Below, one piece after another: positions 40,191 to 48,883 of a stretch of DNA of 64,000 bases. The position numbers were made by a program, and so were the translations under genes. Source of the stretch: Aeromonas fluvialis (GTDB taxonomy: Bacteria > Pseudomonadota > Gammaproteobacteria > Enterobacterales > Aeromonadaceae); assembly GCF_000819885.1 (NCBI RefSeq), contig NZ_CDBO01000011.1:37893-101892 (forward strand), read 5' to 3'. Every line of letters starts with the position of its first letter. Positions within the stretch are counted from its first letter, which is position 1. Under the pieces are notes generated by a model. It had not been told where the DNA came from, ran no database searches, and worked only from the letters and a program-made list of their open reading frames with translations.

Positions 40191-41488
40191 CAGCTACCGG
40201 CGCCTTCGATCTGGATGTAGGCCTCGTCACGCAGCTCGTCCAGCCATGCCTGGGACTCTTCCACGAAGCGACGGTTGTAGATCAGCTGGTAAGCGCGCTG
40301 TTCCTGGGCCTTGTCGGTGGCATCCTGGCTGCGACGGTCTTCCACCTGCACGATGTGCCAGCCGTGAGAGCTGCGGAACGGGGCGCTGATCTGGCCCGGT
40401 TGCAGGCGGTTGACCATGTCGCGGAACTCCGGCACGTAAACGTTGGGATCAGACCAGCCCAGTTCGCCACCTTGCACCGCAGAGCCCGGATCTTCGGAGT
40501 ACTTCTCCGCCATGCTGGCGAAGTTAGCCTTGCCGCTCTTGATGTCGTGCAGAATGCCATCCAGCATCCCCTTGGCCTTCTCTTCGCTCAGGATGATGGA
40601 GGGCTTGATCAGGATGTGACGGGCCTTCACCTCGGTATGCATCACCTGCTGCTGACCCTTGCTGTCGAACACTTTGACGATGTGCAGGCCGGCACCCGAG
40701 CGCAGCGGGCCGACGATGTCGCCCTTCTTGGCACCCTTTGCCGCTTCGGCCATCAGGGTCGGCATCTCTTGCTGGCTCATCCAGCCCCAGTCGCCCCCTT
40801 CCAGCGCCTTGGGACCGTTACTCTCGGCAATAGCCAGTTTACGGAAGTCAGCGCCCTCTTTCAGGGCGGCCAGAATGCGCTCAATTTTGCTCTTGGCGGC
40901 ATCCAGTTGGGCGGCGGTGGGGTTGTCCGGCAGGGCAATCTGGATATGACCGAGGTGGTATTCATCCTGCTGTTGACCCTGTTTCTTCAGGATCTCCACC
41001 ACCTGCTTCACCTCCTGCTCGGAGATATTGATACGGCGGCGCACCTGGTTGCGGCGCACCTCGTTCATCAGGATCTCGCGGCGTACCTCTTCCCGATATT
41101 GGGCATAGGTCATCCCTTCACGGGCGAGCTGGGCACGCAGCTGATCCAGGGTCATCTTGTTGTCGGCGGCGATGCCCTGAATCGCTTGTTCCAGCTGGGT
41201 GTCACTGATCTTCAGCCCCTGGCGATCCGCCAGCTGCAGCTGCAGGCTCTCCTGGATCAGACGGTCCAGCGCCTGTTTGCGCAGGGTGGCATCGTCAGGT
41301 AGAGACTGGCCGCTCTCCTGGGCGGAGAGCTTCACCTTGTTGACCAAGGCATCCTGTTGGCTGGCCAGCACCACGTCCTTGTTGACCACGGCCAGCACCT
41401 TGTCCATCAGTTCGGGGGCCGCCATGGCGGCCTGGCTCATGGCACCGAACATTCCCGCGGTCAGCAGGGCAATCAGGGTCTTTTTCAT
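40190..41488 (-). CDS. surA: Periplasmic chaperone and prolyl isomerase SurA
   Basis: SurA escorts unfolded outer-membrane proteins, including LptD, to the BAM complex. The 432-residue product has a signal peptide (about 1-23, ending AAMA), a helical N domain, and two parvulin domains (about 175-275 and 285-385), each with a clear DGGDWGW/GGELGWS segment. Start 41488 (MKKTLIALL) was preferred to the ATG two codons upstream because GAGAG then has proper spacing. It lies 26 bases after lptD. Confidence 0.95.
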   Translation of the reverse strand: MKKTLIALLTAGMFGAMSQAAMAAPELMDKVLAVVNKDVVLASQQDALVNKVKLSAQESGQSLPDDATLRKQALDRLIQESLQLQLADRQGLKISDTQLEQAIQGIAADNKMTLDQLRAQLAREGMTYAQYREEVRREILMNEVRRNQVRRRINISEQEVKQVVEILKKQGQQQDEYHLGHIQIALPDNPTAAQLDAAKSKIERILAALKEGADFRKLAIAESNGPKALEGGDWGWMSQQEMPTLMAEAAKGAKKGDIVGPLRSGAGLHIVKVFDSKGQQQVMHTEVKARHILIKPSIILSEEKAKGMLDGILHDIKSGKANFASMAEKYSEDPGSAVQGGELGWSDPNVYVPEFRDMVNRLQPGQISAPFRSSHGWHIVQVEDRRSQDATDKAQEQRAYQLIYNRRFVEESQAWLDELRDEAYIQIEGAGS

Positions 41489-41514
41489 ATCCATCTCTCA
41501 AGGCTGGGCCAGCA

Positions 41515-43959
41515 TCATTGCTGGCCTTTCAGATTAAACGGGCGAATATAGGGCAACAGCTCGGTATCCAGTGTGGCGGTGCGGTCACCGGTACCGACAC
41601 TGCCGAGCCCCTTCATCTCAAACTGCAGACCGATCGATTTCTCCGACGTGGGTCTCAGGGTGATGTTGTCAGGCTGGTTGTGCCACTCCAGGCTCAGGTT
41701 GATGCTCCAGCAGCAGGAGTCGTATTTGACACCAATTTTGCGATCGATGTTGACGTTCTGGTTGATATCCCGGTAGTAACCGCCATACATCTGCCAGCGC
41801 TCGTTAAGCGGGGCCATCATCACCAGGCCCGCTTGGCTGAGATCTTCGGCCTGTCGCGCCGTGGTGAGAGTGCGATAATCGAGATTGCCATCCTTGAGAT
41901 ACCGGTAGTTGAGCTGGGTCGTCAGCTTTTCATGGCGATATTCAACGGCGCTGTTGCCTGCGCTGAATTCATCTTCAGAGGTATCATATTGGGTCCCAGC
42001 ATGGGCAAACCATTTGTCGGTGATGTGGGCATCCCCCTCAAACGAGAGCAGGGAACGGGAGTTGGTGTTCTCGGCATCAGCCGCATACAGCCTAACTTTA
42101 GGGGGTCTCATCTCGAACGCTTGCGCCACAGCCAAACGCAGCCGTTCATCCCCGACATTGTCATAGATCCGACTGGTCAGGCCAACACTGATTCTATTGG
42201 CATCGCTGATGCGGTCGAGACCGGCAAAGCGGCGATCGCTGAACAGGCTGTAGTAGTCCTGGCGGGTGGTGGTGGTGTCGTAGATCCCGATCTCGTCCTG
42301 ATTTTTGTAAGGGATATAGAGGTACTGGAGCTCAGGTTCCAGGGTCTGGGTCCCCTTGCCATCATACCAGTTGAGCGGGCGGTCGAAGTTGACCCCCCCT
42401 TTGAGGCGGAAGGACGGCAAAGTGCGGGTAATGTTGCCGTCTTTCAGGGTCAGCTGATTGCTATCGGCATCGGTAAAGCGTCTGCGATCCTGGCTAACCA
42501 GATCCTTGGGTAGCTCCTGGTTGTAGGAGGTAAACATCAGCTTGTACTGGCTGGTCAGGTAGTAACCGGGGGCATCGACCAGGGGGACGGTCAGGGTCGG
42601 CGCCAGATGCAAACGAGTGGCAGTATAGCGTTCCCCTTTCTGGAAATTGCTGGCATTGCCAGCGTCATACCCAAACTTGGTCAGCTCACTGTTCCACGCC
42701 AGATCAAACCAGTTACCCTGCTGGTAGTAGTTGTAGTTGATGCGTGGCAGCATCTCGTGGGGCAGCAGTGCATAGGGGCTCAGGATCTGATACTGGCGCA
42801 GCTCGGAGGTGAGATTCCAGTTGGGCTGGTAGTAACCTGCGGTAAAGGATTGCTGCAACTGGTCATCCACCCTGGTGCCCACCAGGGGGTTGAAGTCGTT
42901 GAAGTAGTTGTAATCCTGGTCCCGTACTTTGGTGTAGTTGACCCCGAGGCGCAGGGCACCATCCATCAGGCTGGAGTTATGGTTGACGTTCATCAGATAG
43001 CGATGACCATCGGAGAGGTAATCGTTAAGGCCCGGAGTCTCGTCGTATTGCTTGTCGTTGGCCAGATTCTCGAAATAGAGGGTGCCGGTATGGGCAGGGT
43101 CCGGCATGTAGCGAAACTCCACCTGCTCCATTAGGCCACGTCTGTCCATAAAACGGGAGGTGATGGTGGCATCGTAGTTAGGGGCAATGTTCCAGTAGAA
43201 GGGCTGGGTGATCTCCATGCCATTGTCGGAACTCTGCTTGTAACCCGGGTAGAGCAGACCGGTCTTCCGCTCATCCTTGATGGGGAAGTTGATATAGGGG
43301 AAGTAGAACACCGGGTAGTCATAGAGCCAGAGGCTGGCGTTCCAGGCTTCGCCGAACACCTCTTTCTGGTCGATGTCGATGCTGCCTGCCTTGAGGGTCC
43401 ACACCTCCTGACCGGGGGGACAGGTGGTGTACTGAGCCCCCTCCATGGTGATGTTCTGGTTGTTGTTGGTCATCACCACACGCTTGGCAAAGCCGCGCAC
43501 CGGTGAGCCGTGCACCTGATACTTGCCCTCTTCTAGTTCGGAGTTCTTGGTATCCAGATTGGATTTGAGGGTCTTGTCGCTGGTGACGGTCACCTGACCG
43601 TCGTTGTAATAGATGTTGCCAATGGCGATGACATCCCGGCTCTTCTGGTCGAGCTGGGCATAGTCGGAGTCGAACTTGCGAACTCCCTGACGGACCTTGA
43701 CATCCCCTTCATAGAGGGCGGTACCGCCCTGCTTGGCTTCAAGCCGGTCAGCATCTACTTCTACCGGCAGGGCATTGGCCTCCTCGGCAGAGACAGGTTT
43801 TTCGACCTTGGGCACATAGTCGTAGCAGAGGCTGTTGAGGATCCCGGTAGCTGGCGGCGTATCAAAAGGGGCAGCCTGAACCATCATGGATGTCAGGGCC
43901 GGTGCCAAGCTGATCGTCAGGGCGATGGGATAGCGGTACCCCAGTGTCCATTTTGTCAT
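41515..43959 (-). CDS. lptD: LPS-assembly outer membrane protein LptD
   Basis: LptD with LptE inserts lipopolysaccharide into the outer leaflet. The 814-residue product has a signal peptide, a periplasmic OstA-like jellyroll (about 60-250) and a 26-strand barrel. The four cysteines needed for the two essential disulfides are present in SLCYDYV, TTCPPGQ and DSCCWSI. Start 43959 (MTKWTLGYRYPIA) begins a sensible signal peptide; a longer frame to 44043 does not. It heads the lptD-surA-pdxA-rsmA-apaG-apaH cluster. Confidence 0.96.
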   Translation of the reverse strand: MTKWTLGYRYPIALTISLAPALTSMMVQAAPFDTPPATGILNSLCYDYVPKVEKPVSAEEANALPVEVDADRLEAKQGGTALYEGDVKVRQGVRKFDSDYAQLDQKSRDVIAIGNIYYNDGQVTVTSDKTLKSNLDTKNSELEEGKYQVHGSPVRGFAKRVVMTNNNQNITMEGAQYTTCPPGQEVWTLKAGSIDIDQKEVFGEAWNASLWLYDYPVFYFPYINFPIKDERKTGLLYPGYKQSSDNGMEITQPFYWNIAPNYDATITSRFMDRRGLMEQVEFRYMPDPAHTGTLYFENLANDKQYDETPGLNDYLSDGHRYLMNVNHNSSLMDGALRLGVNYTKVRDQDYNYFNDFNPLVGTRVDDQLQQSFTAGYYQPNWNLTSELRQYQILSPYALLPHEMLPRINYNYYQQGNWFDLAWNSELTKFGYDAGNASNFQKGERYTATRLHLAPTLTVPLVDAPGYYLTSQYKLMFTSYNQELPKDLVSQDRRRFTDADSNQLTLKDGNITRTLPSFRLKGGVNFDRPLNWYDGKGTQTLEPELQYLYIPYKNQDEIGIYDTTTTRQDYYSLFSDRRFAGLDRISDANRISVGLTSRIYDNVGDERLRLAVAQAFEMRPPKVRLYAADAENTNSRSLLSFEGDAHITDKWFAHAGTQYDTSEDEFSAGNSAVEYRHEKLTTQLNYRYLKDGNLDYRTLTTARQAEDLSQAGLVMMAPLNERWQMYGGYYRDINQNVNIDRKIGVKYDSCCWSINLSLEWHNQPDNITLRPTSEKSIGLQFEMKGLGSVGTGDRTATLDTELLPYIRPFNLKGQQ

Positions 43960-44031
43960 GTGAAAGACTCTTGCAATCCGTGATAAATACGGTTGATCCA
44001 AAGCATGCATTTTACGACAGGTTTCATCGAG

Positions 44032-44059
44032 TTGACATTGCATGTCATTGCTTTATGTT
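44032..44059 (+). promoter_or_regulatory. Promoter of amgK-murU with inverted repeat at -35
   Basis: TTGACA (44032-44037), a 16-base spacer and TATGTT (44054-44059) form a plausible promoter. A perfect inverted repeat TGACAT-TGC-ATGTCA (44033-44047) overlaps the -35 element, where a repressor would act. The binding protein is unknown. Confidence 0.5.
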
Positions 44060-44133
44060 AGCCGGCAATGATAAAGCATTATTGCGGCCAGGGCTAACAG
44101 CCAAGTGCTGCTTTCCACCTTGGTCCTCGACTT

Positions 44134-45144
44134 ATGCACGATCGCAATTCCCTGCTATTGCAGTGGGCACGCCGTATTTCCGGTGATGCCAATCTTCAGT
44201 TGACCCTTATTTCCGGTGATGCCAGCTTCCGCCGCTACTATCGTGGTGGGGGGCTGGTGTGGGTGGATGCCAATCCTGAAACCGAAAAAAATCATGAGTT
44301 TGTTCGTAATGCTGCCGCCTTGCGGGCGCGTCAGCTACTGGCGCCAGAGGTGAAGGCGGTGGACTACGAACAGGGTCTGCTGGCGGTCACTGATCTGGGT
44401 GATATCCAGCTTATCCGCTGCCTGCATGAGCACAACGTGCAGGCATGGTATGGCAAGGCGATTGATTTGCTGCCTCGCCTGGGCGGGGTTGAACTGGCCC
44501 TTGAACCCTTCGATACGGCCTTTATGGCGCGGGAGAACAGCATTTTCCCCGAGTGGCTGCTGGGCCATCATCTGCAACTGATCCTGAGCCATGAAGAGCA
44601 GCAGTTGCTGGATGAGACCTTTGCCTGCCTCACCGCCTGCAATCTGGCCCAGCCGCAAGGGGTGATGCACCGGGATTTTCACAGTCGCAACCTGATGGTG
44701 TGTGGCGGTGATACCCCCGAGAACAGCCGGCTGGCCATCATCGATTTTCAGGACATGGTGATCGGGCCCCTGAGCTATGACCTGGTCTCCCTGCTCAAGG
44801 ATTGTTACGTGCGCTGGCCGGACGAGGTGATTGAGCAAGGGATGCGTCACGGCTTTGCAACCCTGCAACAGGCGGGGTTGCTGGACGAGGGCGACTACGA
44901 CAGTTTCCGCCGCGATGCCGATCTGACCGGTATGCAGCGCCACCTCAAGGCTGCTGGGATCTTCACCCGGCTCTCTCATCGCGATGGCAAGTCCGGCTAT
45001 CTCAAGGATATTCCCCGCACCCTCGGCTACGTGGTGGATGTCTGTCGCAGCCACGGTGGCACCTATCCGGTGCTGGGCCGCTTTGGTCAGTGGCTGGAGC
45101 GGGTGGTGTTGCCCGGGATCGCCAACGTTGGAGTGAAACCATGA
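44134..45144 (+). CDS. amgK: N-acetylmuramate/N-acetylglucosamine kinase AmgK
   Basis: AmgK phosphorylates the anomeric carbon of MurNAc (and GlcNAc) recovered from cell-wall turnover. The 336-residue product belongs to the APH phosphotransferase fold, with SGDASFRRYYR near the N terminus (about 28-38), the catalytic HRDFHSRNLMV (about 180-190) and the metal-binding IIDFQDM. murU overlaps it by 4 bases (ATGA), the pairing that defines the salvage pathway leading directly to UDP-MurNAc and bypassing fosfomycin-sensitive MurA. Divergent from lptD. Confidence 0.9.
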   Translation: MHDRNSLLLQWARRISGDANLQLTLISGDASFRRYYRGGGLVWVDANPETEKNHEFVRNAAALRARQLLAPEVKAVDYEQGLLAVTDLGDIQLIRCLHEHNVQAWYGKAIDLLPRLGGVELALEPFDTAFMARENSIFPEWLLGHHLQLILSHEEQQLLDETFACLTACNLAQPQGVMHRDFHSRNLMVCGGDTPENSRLAIIDFQDMVIGPLSYDLVSLLKDCYVRWPDEVIEQGMRHGFATLQQAGLLDEGDYDSFRRDADLTGMQRHLKAAGIFTRLSHRDGKSGYLKDIPRTLGYVVDVCRSHGGTYPVLGRFGQWLERVVLPGIANVGVKP

Positions 45145-45809
45145 AGGCGATGATCTTGGCCGCTGGCCGTGGCGAGCGGATGCGCCCACTGACTGACCTG
45201 CAGCCCAAGCCGCTGCTGGCGGTGGGGGGCAAGCCGCTTATCGTTCATCACATCGAAAAGCTCAAAGCCGTCGGGGTGACCGAGTTGGTCATCAATCACG
45301 CCTGGCTTGGTCACAAGCTGGTCGAGAGCCTTGGTGATGGCAGTGCGCTTGGAGTGACTATTCACTGGTCAGCCGAGGAGAGCGCGCTGGAGACCGCGGG
45401 AGGCATCGTGCAGGCGCTGCCGCTACTGGGCGCAGAACCCTTTTTGGTGATCAACGGCGATACCTGGCTCGATCTCGATTATCACACCCTGATCAGCCAG
45501 TCCCTTGGCGATGATCTGGCCCACCTCTGGCTGGTGCCCAATCCACCCCAGCACCCGAGCGGAGATTTTGCCCTGCAAGCCGGGCGAGTCGTGGATACGC
45601 CAGCGTTTACCTTCAGCGGGGTCGGACTATATGATCCGGCGGCCTTTACTGGTCTTGCTGGTGGAGCCCGCAAGCTGGCGCCCCTGCTGCGTGACTGGAT
45701 GGCGCAGGGGAGGGTGGGCGGCAGTCTACTCGCTGGTGAGTGGCGAGATATCGGCACGGTCGAGAGACTGCGCGAGCTGGATGACCAGCTCCAGGCCCGC
45801 ACTCATTAA
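45141..45809 (+). CDS. murU: N-acetylmuramate alpha-1-phosphate uridylyltransferase MurU
   Basis: MurU makes UDP-MurNAc from MurNAc-1-phosphate and UTP. The 222-residue product is a single nucleotidyltransferase domain with the signature LAAGRGERMRPLTDLQPKP (about 6-24), INGDTW (metal-binding Asp, about 110) and RDIGTVERLREL near the C terminus. ATG 45141 overlaps the amgK stop. Confidence 0.9.
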   Translation: MKAMILAAGRGERMRPLTDLQPKPLLAVGGKPLIVHHIEKLKAVGVTELVINHAWLGHKLVESLGDGSALGVTIHWSAEESALETAGGIVQALPLLGAEPFLVINGDTWLDLDYHTLISQSLGDDLAHLWLVPNPPQHPSGDFALQAGRVVDTPAFTFSGVGLYDPAAFTGLAGGARKLAPLLRDWMAQGRVGGSLLAGEWRDIGTVERLRELDDQLQARTH

Positions 45810-45828
45810 CTTCAAGAGGTCTTGAACC

Positions 45829-46662
45829 ATGCGTATTTGGGGTAAGGTGCTGGGCGCCTTCTTCGGTTTTCTGCTCGGCAATATCATCGGCGCTCTGATT
45901 GGCCTCTGGATCGGCCACCGTTTCGACCGGGGCATGGGGCTGCAGGGGGCATTTCGTCGCGGCCCGAGTCAGCAGCAACAAGCCGTCTTCTTCCATGCCA
46001 CCTTCTCGGTGATGGGCCACATCGCCAAGTCGAGCGGTCAGGTGACTGAACAGGAGATCCGGGTTGCCTCCAACCTGATGGATCGGATGCGGCTGGCGGG
46101 CGAACAGCGTGCCCGGGCGCAGGAGTCGTTTCGTCTCGGTAAAGAGGCCGACTTCCCGCTGCGCGAGACCCTGGCCGAGTTTCGTCGCGCCAGCCAGGGC
46201 CAGCGCGACATTCTGCGTTTCTTCCTCGAGGTACAGTTGCAGGCGGCCTTTGCCGACGGGCGGGTAGAGGATGGCGAGCGTGCCATTCTCCATACCATCG
46301 CCGACGAGCTGGGGTTCAGCCGCATCGAGCTGGCCCGCATTCTGGCGATGGCCGAAGCGCAGATGAACTTCTTCAATCAGGCCCATGGCCAGTATCAGGG
46401 GGGCCATTCCGGTGGCCAGCAGTACCGTCAGGAGGCACCCTCTGCGGATCGCCTTAAGAATGCCTACCAGTTGCTGGGGGTGAGCGAGAGTGACAGCGAT
46501 CAGGATATCAAGCGCGCCTATCGCAAAGAGATGAGCAAGCATCATCCGGACAAGCTGGCCGCCAAGGGGCTGCCGCCGGAGATGATGGAGATGGCCAAGG
46601 AGAAGACCCAGGAGATCCAGCAAGCCTGGGAGTGGATCCGCGAGGCCCGCGGCATCCGTTAA
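45829..46662 (+). CDS. djlA: Membrane-anchored DnaJ-like co-chaperone DjlA
   Basis: DjlA stimulates DnaK at the inner membrane. The 277-residue product has an N-terminal glycine-rich membrane segment (about 6-30, FGFLLGNIIGALIGLWIG), a TerB-like central domain (about 55-180) and a C-terminal J domain (about 210-275) with the HPD tripeptide in KHHPDKLAAKG. Position near lptD/surA matches E. coli. It lies 19 bases after murU. Confidence 0.96.
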   Translation: MRIWGKVLGAFFGFLLGNIIGALIGLWIGHRFDRGMGLQGAFRRGPSQQQQAVFFHATFSVMGHIAKSSGQVTEQEIRVASNLMDRMRLAGEQRARAQESFRLGKEADFPLRETLAEFRRASQGQRDILRFFLEVQLQAAFADGRVEDGERAILHTIADELGFSRIELARILAMAEAQMNFFNQAHGQYQGGHSGGQQYRQEAPSADRLKNAYQLLGVSESDSDQDIKRAYRKEMSKHHPDKLAAKGLPPEMMEMAKEKTQEIQQAWEWIREARGIR

Positions 46663-46691
46663 GCGCCAAAGTCTGGCTGGAACAGACAATA

Positions 46692-46723
46692 AAAAGCCCC
46701 GCAGCAGTGCGGGGCTTTGTTTT
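46692..46723 (+). terminator. Bidirectional terminator between djlA and pepD
   Basis: AAAGCCCCGCA and TGCGGGGCTTT enclose a 4-base loop, with A and T runs on either side. Confidence 0.85.
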
Positions 46724-46743
46724 GCCGTGTGGCGACGGCCGGG

Positions 46744-48195
46744 TTATTTGGCCGGAATGGCTTCCAGCACGTGCACCAGTAGTTGCCAGAAACGCTCGAC
46801 TGCCGGGATATGTACCTTCTCGTCAGGGGAGTGGGCACCACGGATGGTCGGGCCGAAGGAGACCATGTCCCACTCCGGATAGGCGCTCTTGAACAGACCG
46901 CACTCGAGACCGGCGTGGATCACCATCACGTTGGGCATGGTGCCAAACAGCGATTGGTAGCTGCTCCGTACCAGCGCCATGACGGGGGAGTCCACGTTCG
47001 GTGCCCAACCCGGATAGGCACCGGTGAATTCGCAGCTGGCACCTGCCAGGGTGAACAGGGAGCGGGTCATCTGCTCGATGCTCTCGCGGCCGGAATCGAT
47101 CAGGGAGCGGATCAGGCACTGGACGTACACTTCGCCATCTTGCGTCTTGATGACCCCCAGGTTGGTGGAGGTCTCGGTCACGCCGGGCATGGCATCGCTC
47201 ATGCGCATCACGCCGTTCGGGCAGGCCAGCAGGGCATCCAGCAGGCGTTGCTGCAAGGAGGCGCTCATCAGCTTGGCCGGTTTGGCGGCGCTGTTGACCA
47301 GCAGGGTCAGGTTCGGCTCGGTGGCGGCCAGTTCGGTCTGGTAGATACCGGTATAGCGGTCAACCAGCGCCTTGAACTCGTTCACGCTGGCGGCGGGCAC
47401 CAGCAGGGTGGCGCGGGCTTCGCGCGGGATGGCGTTGCGCAGGGTGCCGCCGTGGATCTCGGCCAGACGGATACCCAGCGGCTCGGCTGCTTTGAGCAGG
47501 CGCACCAGCAGCTTGTTGGCATTGCCACGACCGCGATGGATGTCGCAACCGGAGTGACCGCCACGCAGCCCTTTGACCGCCAGCTCGAACGCTTCACCTT
47601 CGCTGGCGTCAACCTGCTCGAGCGGGAAACGGATATTGGCATCCACACCGCCGGCGCAGCCCATATAGACCTCGCCATCCTCTTCGGAGTCGGTGTTGAG
47701 CAGAATTTCGCCCTCCAGCCAACCCGCTTCCAGGCCGAAAGCGCCGGTCATGCCGGTCTCTTCGTCGGTGGTCAGCAGCACTTCCAGCGGACCGTGCTTG
47801 ATGGTCTTGTCAGCCAGCACAGCCAGGCAACCGGCCATACCGATGCCGTTGTCGGCACCCAGGGTGGTGCCACGAGCAGTGACCCACTCGCCATCTACAT
47901 AGGCATCGATGGGGTCGGTCGCGAAGTCGTGTTTGGTGTCGGCGTTGGCCTGCGGCACCATGTCGATGTGGGCCTGCAGCACCACGGCTTTGCGGTTTTC
48001 CATCCCCGGGGTGGCCGGTTTCTTGATGATGATGTTGCCGACCTTGTCCTGCTTGACCGCCAGACCTTCCCCTTGGGCCCATTGGATGATCCAGGCGCTC
48101 AGTACGGCTTCATGCTTGGAAGGGTGGGGAATGGAGCAGATCTGTTCGAAGAAATGCCAAATCAGTTTGGGAGAGAGAGAGCTAAGCTGTGCCAC
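46744..48195 (-). CDS. pepD: Cytosol non-specific dipeptidase PepD (aminoacyl-histidine dipeptidase)
   Basis: PepD is a zinc-dependent M20 peptidase that cleaves dipeptides, including carnosine-type substrates. The 483-residue product has LQAHIDMVPQA (metal ligand His, about 80), LGADNGIGMA, LLTTDEETGMTGA (catalytic Glu-Glu) and IHAGLECGLF. The start is GTG 48195: AAGGAG sits 7 bases upstream and the next residues AQLSSLSPKLIWHFF align with E. coli PepD, while the ATG at 48216 is upstream of that site. A CRP palindrome lies about 200 bases upstream, in the shared divergent region. Confidence 0.95.
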   Translation of the reverse strand: MAQLSSLSPKLIWHFFEQICSIPHPSKHEAVLSAWIIQWAQGEGLAVKQDKVGNIIIKKPATPGMENRKAVVLQAHIDMVPQANADTKHDFATDPIDAYVDGEWVTARGTTLGADNGIGMAGCLAVLADKTIKHGPLEVLLTTDEETGMTGAFGLEAGWLEGEILLNTDSEEDGEVYMGCAGGVDANIRFPLEQVDASEGEAFELAVKGLRGGHSGCDIHRGRGNANKLLVRLLKAAEPLGIRLAEIHGGTLRNAIPREARATLLVPAASVNEFKALVDRYTGIYQTELAATEPNLTLLVNSAAKPAKLMSASLQQRLLDALLACPNGVMRMSDAMPGVTETSTNLGVIKTQDGEVYVQCLIRSLIDSGRESIEQMTRSLFTLAGASCEFTGAYPGWAPNVDSPVMALVRSSYQSLFGTMPNVMVIHAGLECGLFKSAYPEWDMVSFGPTIRGAHSPDEKVHIPAVERFWQLLVHVLEAIPAK

Positions 48196-48387
48196 GTCGG
48201 GACTCCTTACCAGCACGGAATAAATAGGGCCCCATCAACGGGCCGGGGAAGAGGATAACGATAATACAGTCAATCACACAAAAATGTGAGCAATCAGCGC
48301 AAATCAACGGCAGCTTGTGCTGACCCATGGCAACCAGGCAGTACGATTGTCAGGTTCGGACGACGCAGGCTGGTAGAAAAGAAATTA

Positions 48388-48403
48388 TGTGACCGATCTC
48401 ACA
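48388..48403. promoter_or_regulatory. Perfect CRP binding palindrome
   Basis: TGTGA-CCGATC-TCACA matches the cAMP-CRP consensus in both half-sites. It is centred near -48 of the plus-strand promoter below, where it could repress or activate, and it may also act on pepD. Confidence 0.85.
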
Positions 48404-48409
48404 AAAATA

Positions 48410-48437
48410 TTGAATTTCACGCACTGACTGGTAAATT
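48410..48437 (+). promoter_or_regulatory. Promoter of the small-protein RNA
   Basis: TTGAAT (48410-48415), a 16-base spacer and TAAATT (48432-48437) lie just downstream of the CRP site and predict a transcript start near 48444. Confidence 0.5.
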
Positions 48438-48589
48438 AGCCCCCATGGTTCGCCACCCGTCAGGATGACGATGAAAGCCTCCAGGGAACCGAAGCAAAGC
48501 AAGTGCGCCTCCATGGAACCGAGTGTTCGTTCAAGGATTTGAGCCCGCATTAAAGGTACGTAACTTGTTAAGCAATCAGGAGTTTCAAT

Positions 48590-48679
48590 ATGCCAGGCAG
48601 CAACTCAACCTATTGGTTTGCCCCGTCTTTGTATACCCAGGGTTTCAGCTACCCTAACCCCTTCGTCACTCGTCGCTAA
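48590..48679 (+). CDS. 29-residue small protein, candidate VcdP homologue
   Basis: ATG 48590 is preceded by CAGGAG with 7-base spacing. The peptide is MPGSNSTYWF, APSLYTQGFS, YPNPFVTRR: aromatic-rich, soluble and with a basic end, with no membrane segment or signal peptide. In Vibrio cholerae the CRP-controlled RNA VcdRP encodes a protein of exactly 29 residues, VcdP, that binds and stimulates citrate synthase. Length and genetic context match; the Vibrio peptide sequence could not be compared here. It is too short to be found by ordinary gene callers. Confidence 0.6.
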   Translation: MPGSNSTYWFAPSLYTQGFSYPNPFVTRR

Positions 48680-48711
48680 GACGAGCTGCCCAACCAGGCA
48701 GAGGCGAGAAA

Positions 48712-48753
48712 GCAGCAGGTGCGTGAGGTCAAACCTCCCCCTGCTATTTTTTT
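48712..48753 (+). terminator. Terminator of the small-protein RNA
   Basis: AGCAGG (48714-48719) pairs with CCTGCT (48740-48745), and inner GAGG pairs with CCTC, followed by a run of seven T. The C run CCTCCCCCTG lies in the 3' arm. Confidence 0.7.
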
Positions 48754-48867
48754 ATCTGCGATTTGCCGCTACGCCTATTTTGGTGTCATTAGCAGCGACT
48801 AGAAGGTTGGTCGTTTGGCTCTCATGATGTGCCAAATGGAGAGGGTGATGCCGATTTTTCCTGTTTT

Positions 48868-48883
48868 TGGCATACGTTTGCCA
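48868..48883. promoter_or_regulatory. PurR-like operator upstream of gpt
   Basis: TGGCATACGTTTGCCA is a near-perfect palindrome and matches the PurR core GCAAACGTTTGC at 11 of 12 positions. A candidate -35 TTGGCA (48867-48872) overlaps it, with TTATCT 17 bases on. It lies about 260 bases before gpt, a purine salvage gene. Confidence 0.5.

Larger units (their letters stand above)
48444..48753 (+). ncRNA. Candidate dual-function RNA (VcdRP-like)
   Basis: The span from the predicted start to a terminator is about 310 bases and contains one 29-codon ORF. Ahead of the ORF are two near-identical 16-base units starting GCCTCC and ending GGAACCGA, at 48477-48492 and 48507-48522, exactly 30 bases apart, plus several GGA motifs. 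The 3' part is rich in CCC runs, as expected for a pairing region. Size, ORF length and CRP site all agree with VcdRP of Vibrio cholerae, a CRP-repressed RNA that limits sugar uptake. The homology is inferred from these features and not from an alignment. Confidence 0.5.

Noticed and set aside
46783-48258. A 491-codon open frame antisense to pepD
   Set aside because: It mirrors pepD codon bias; PepD motifs are complete on the other strand.
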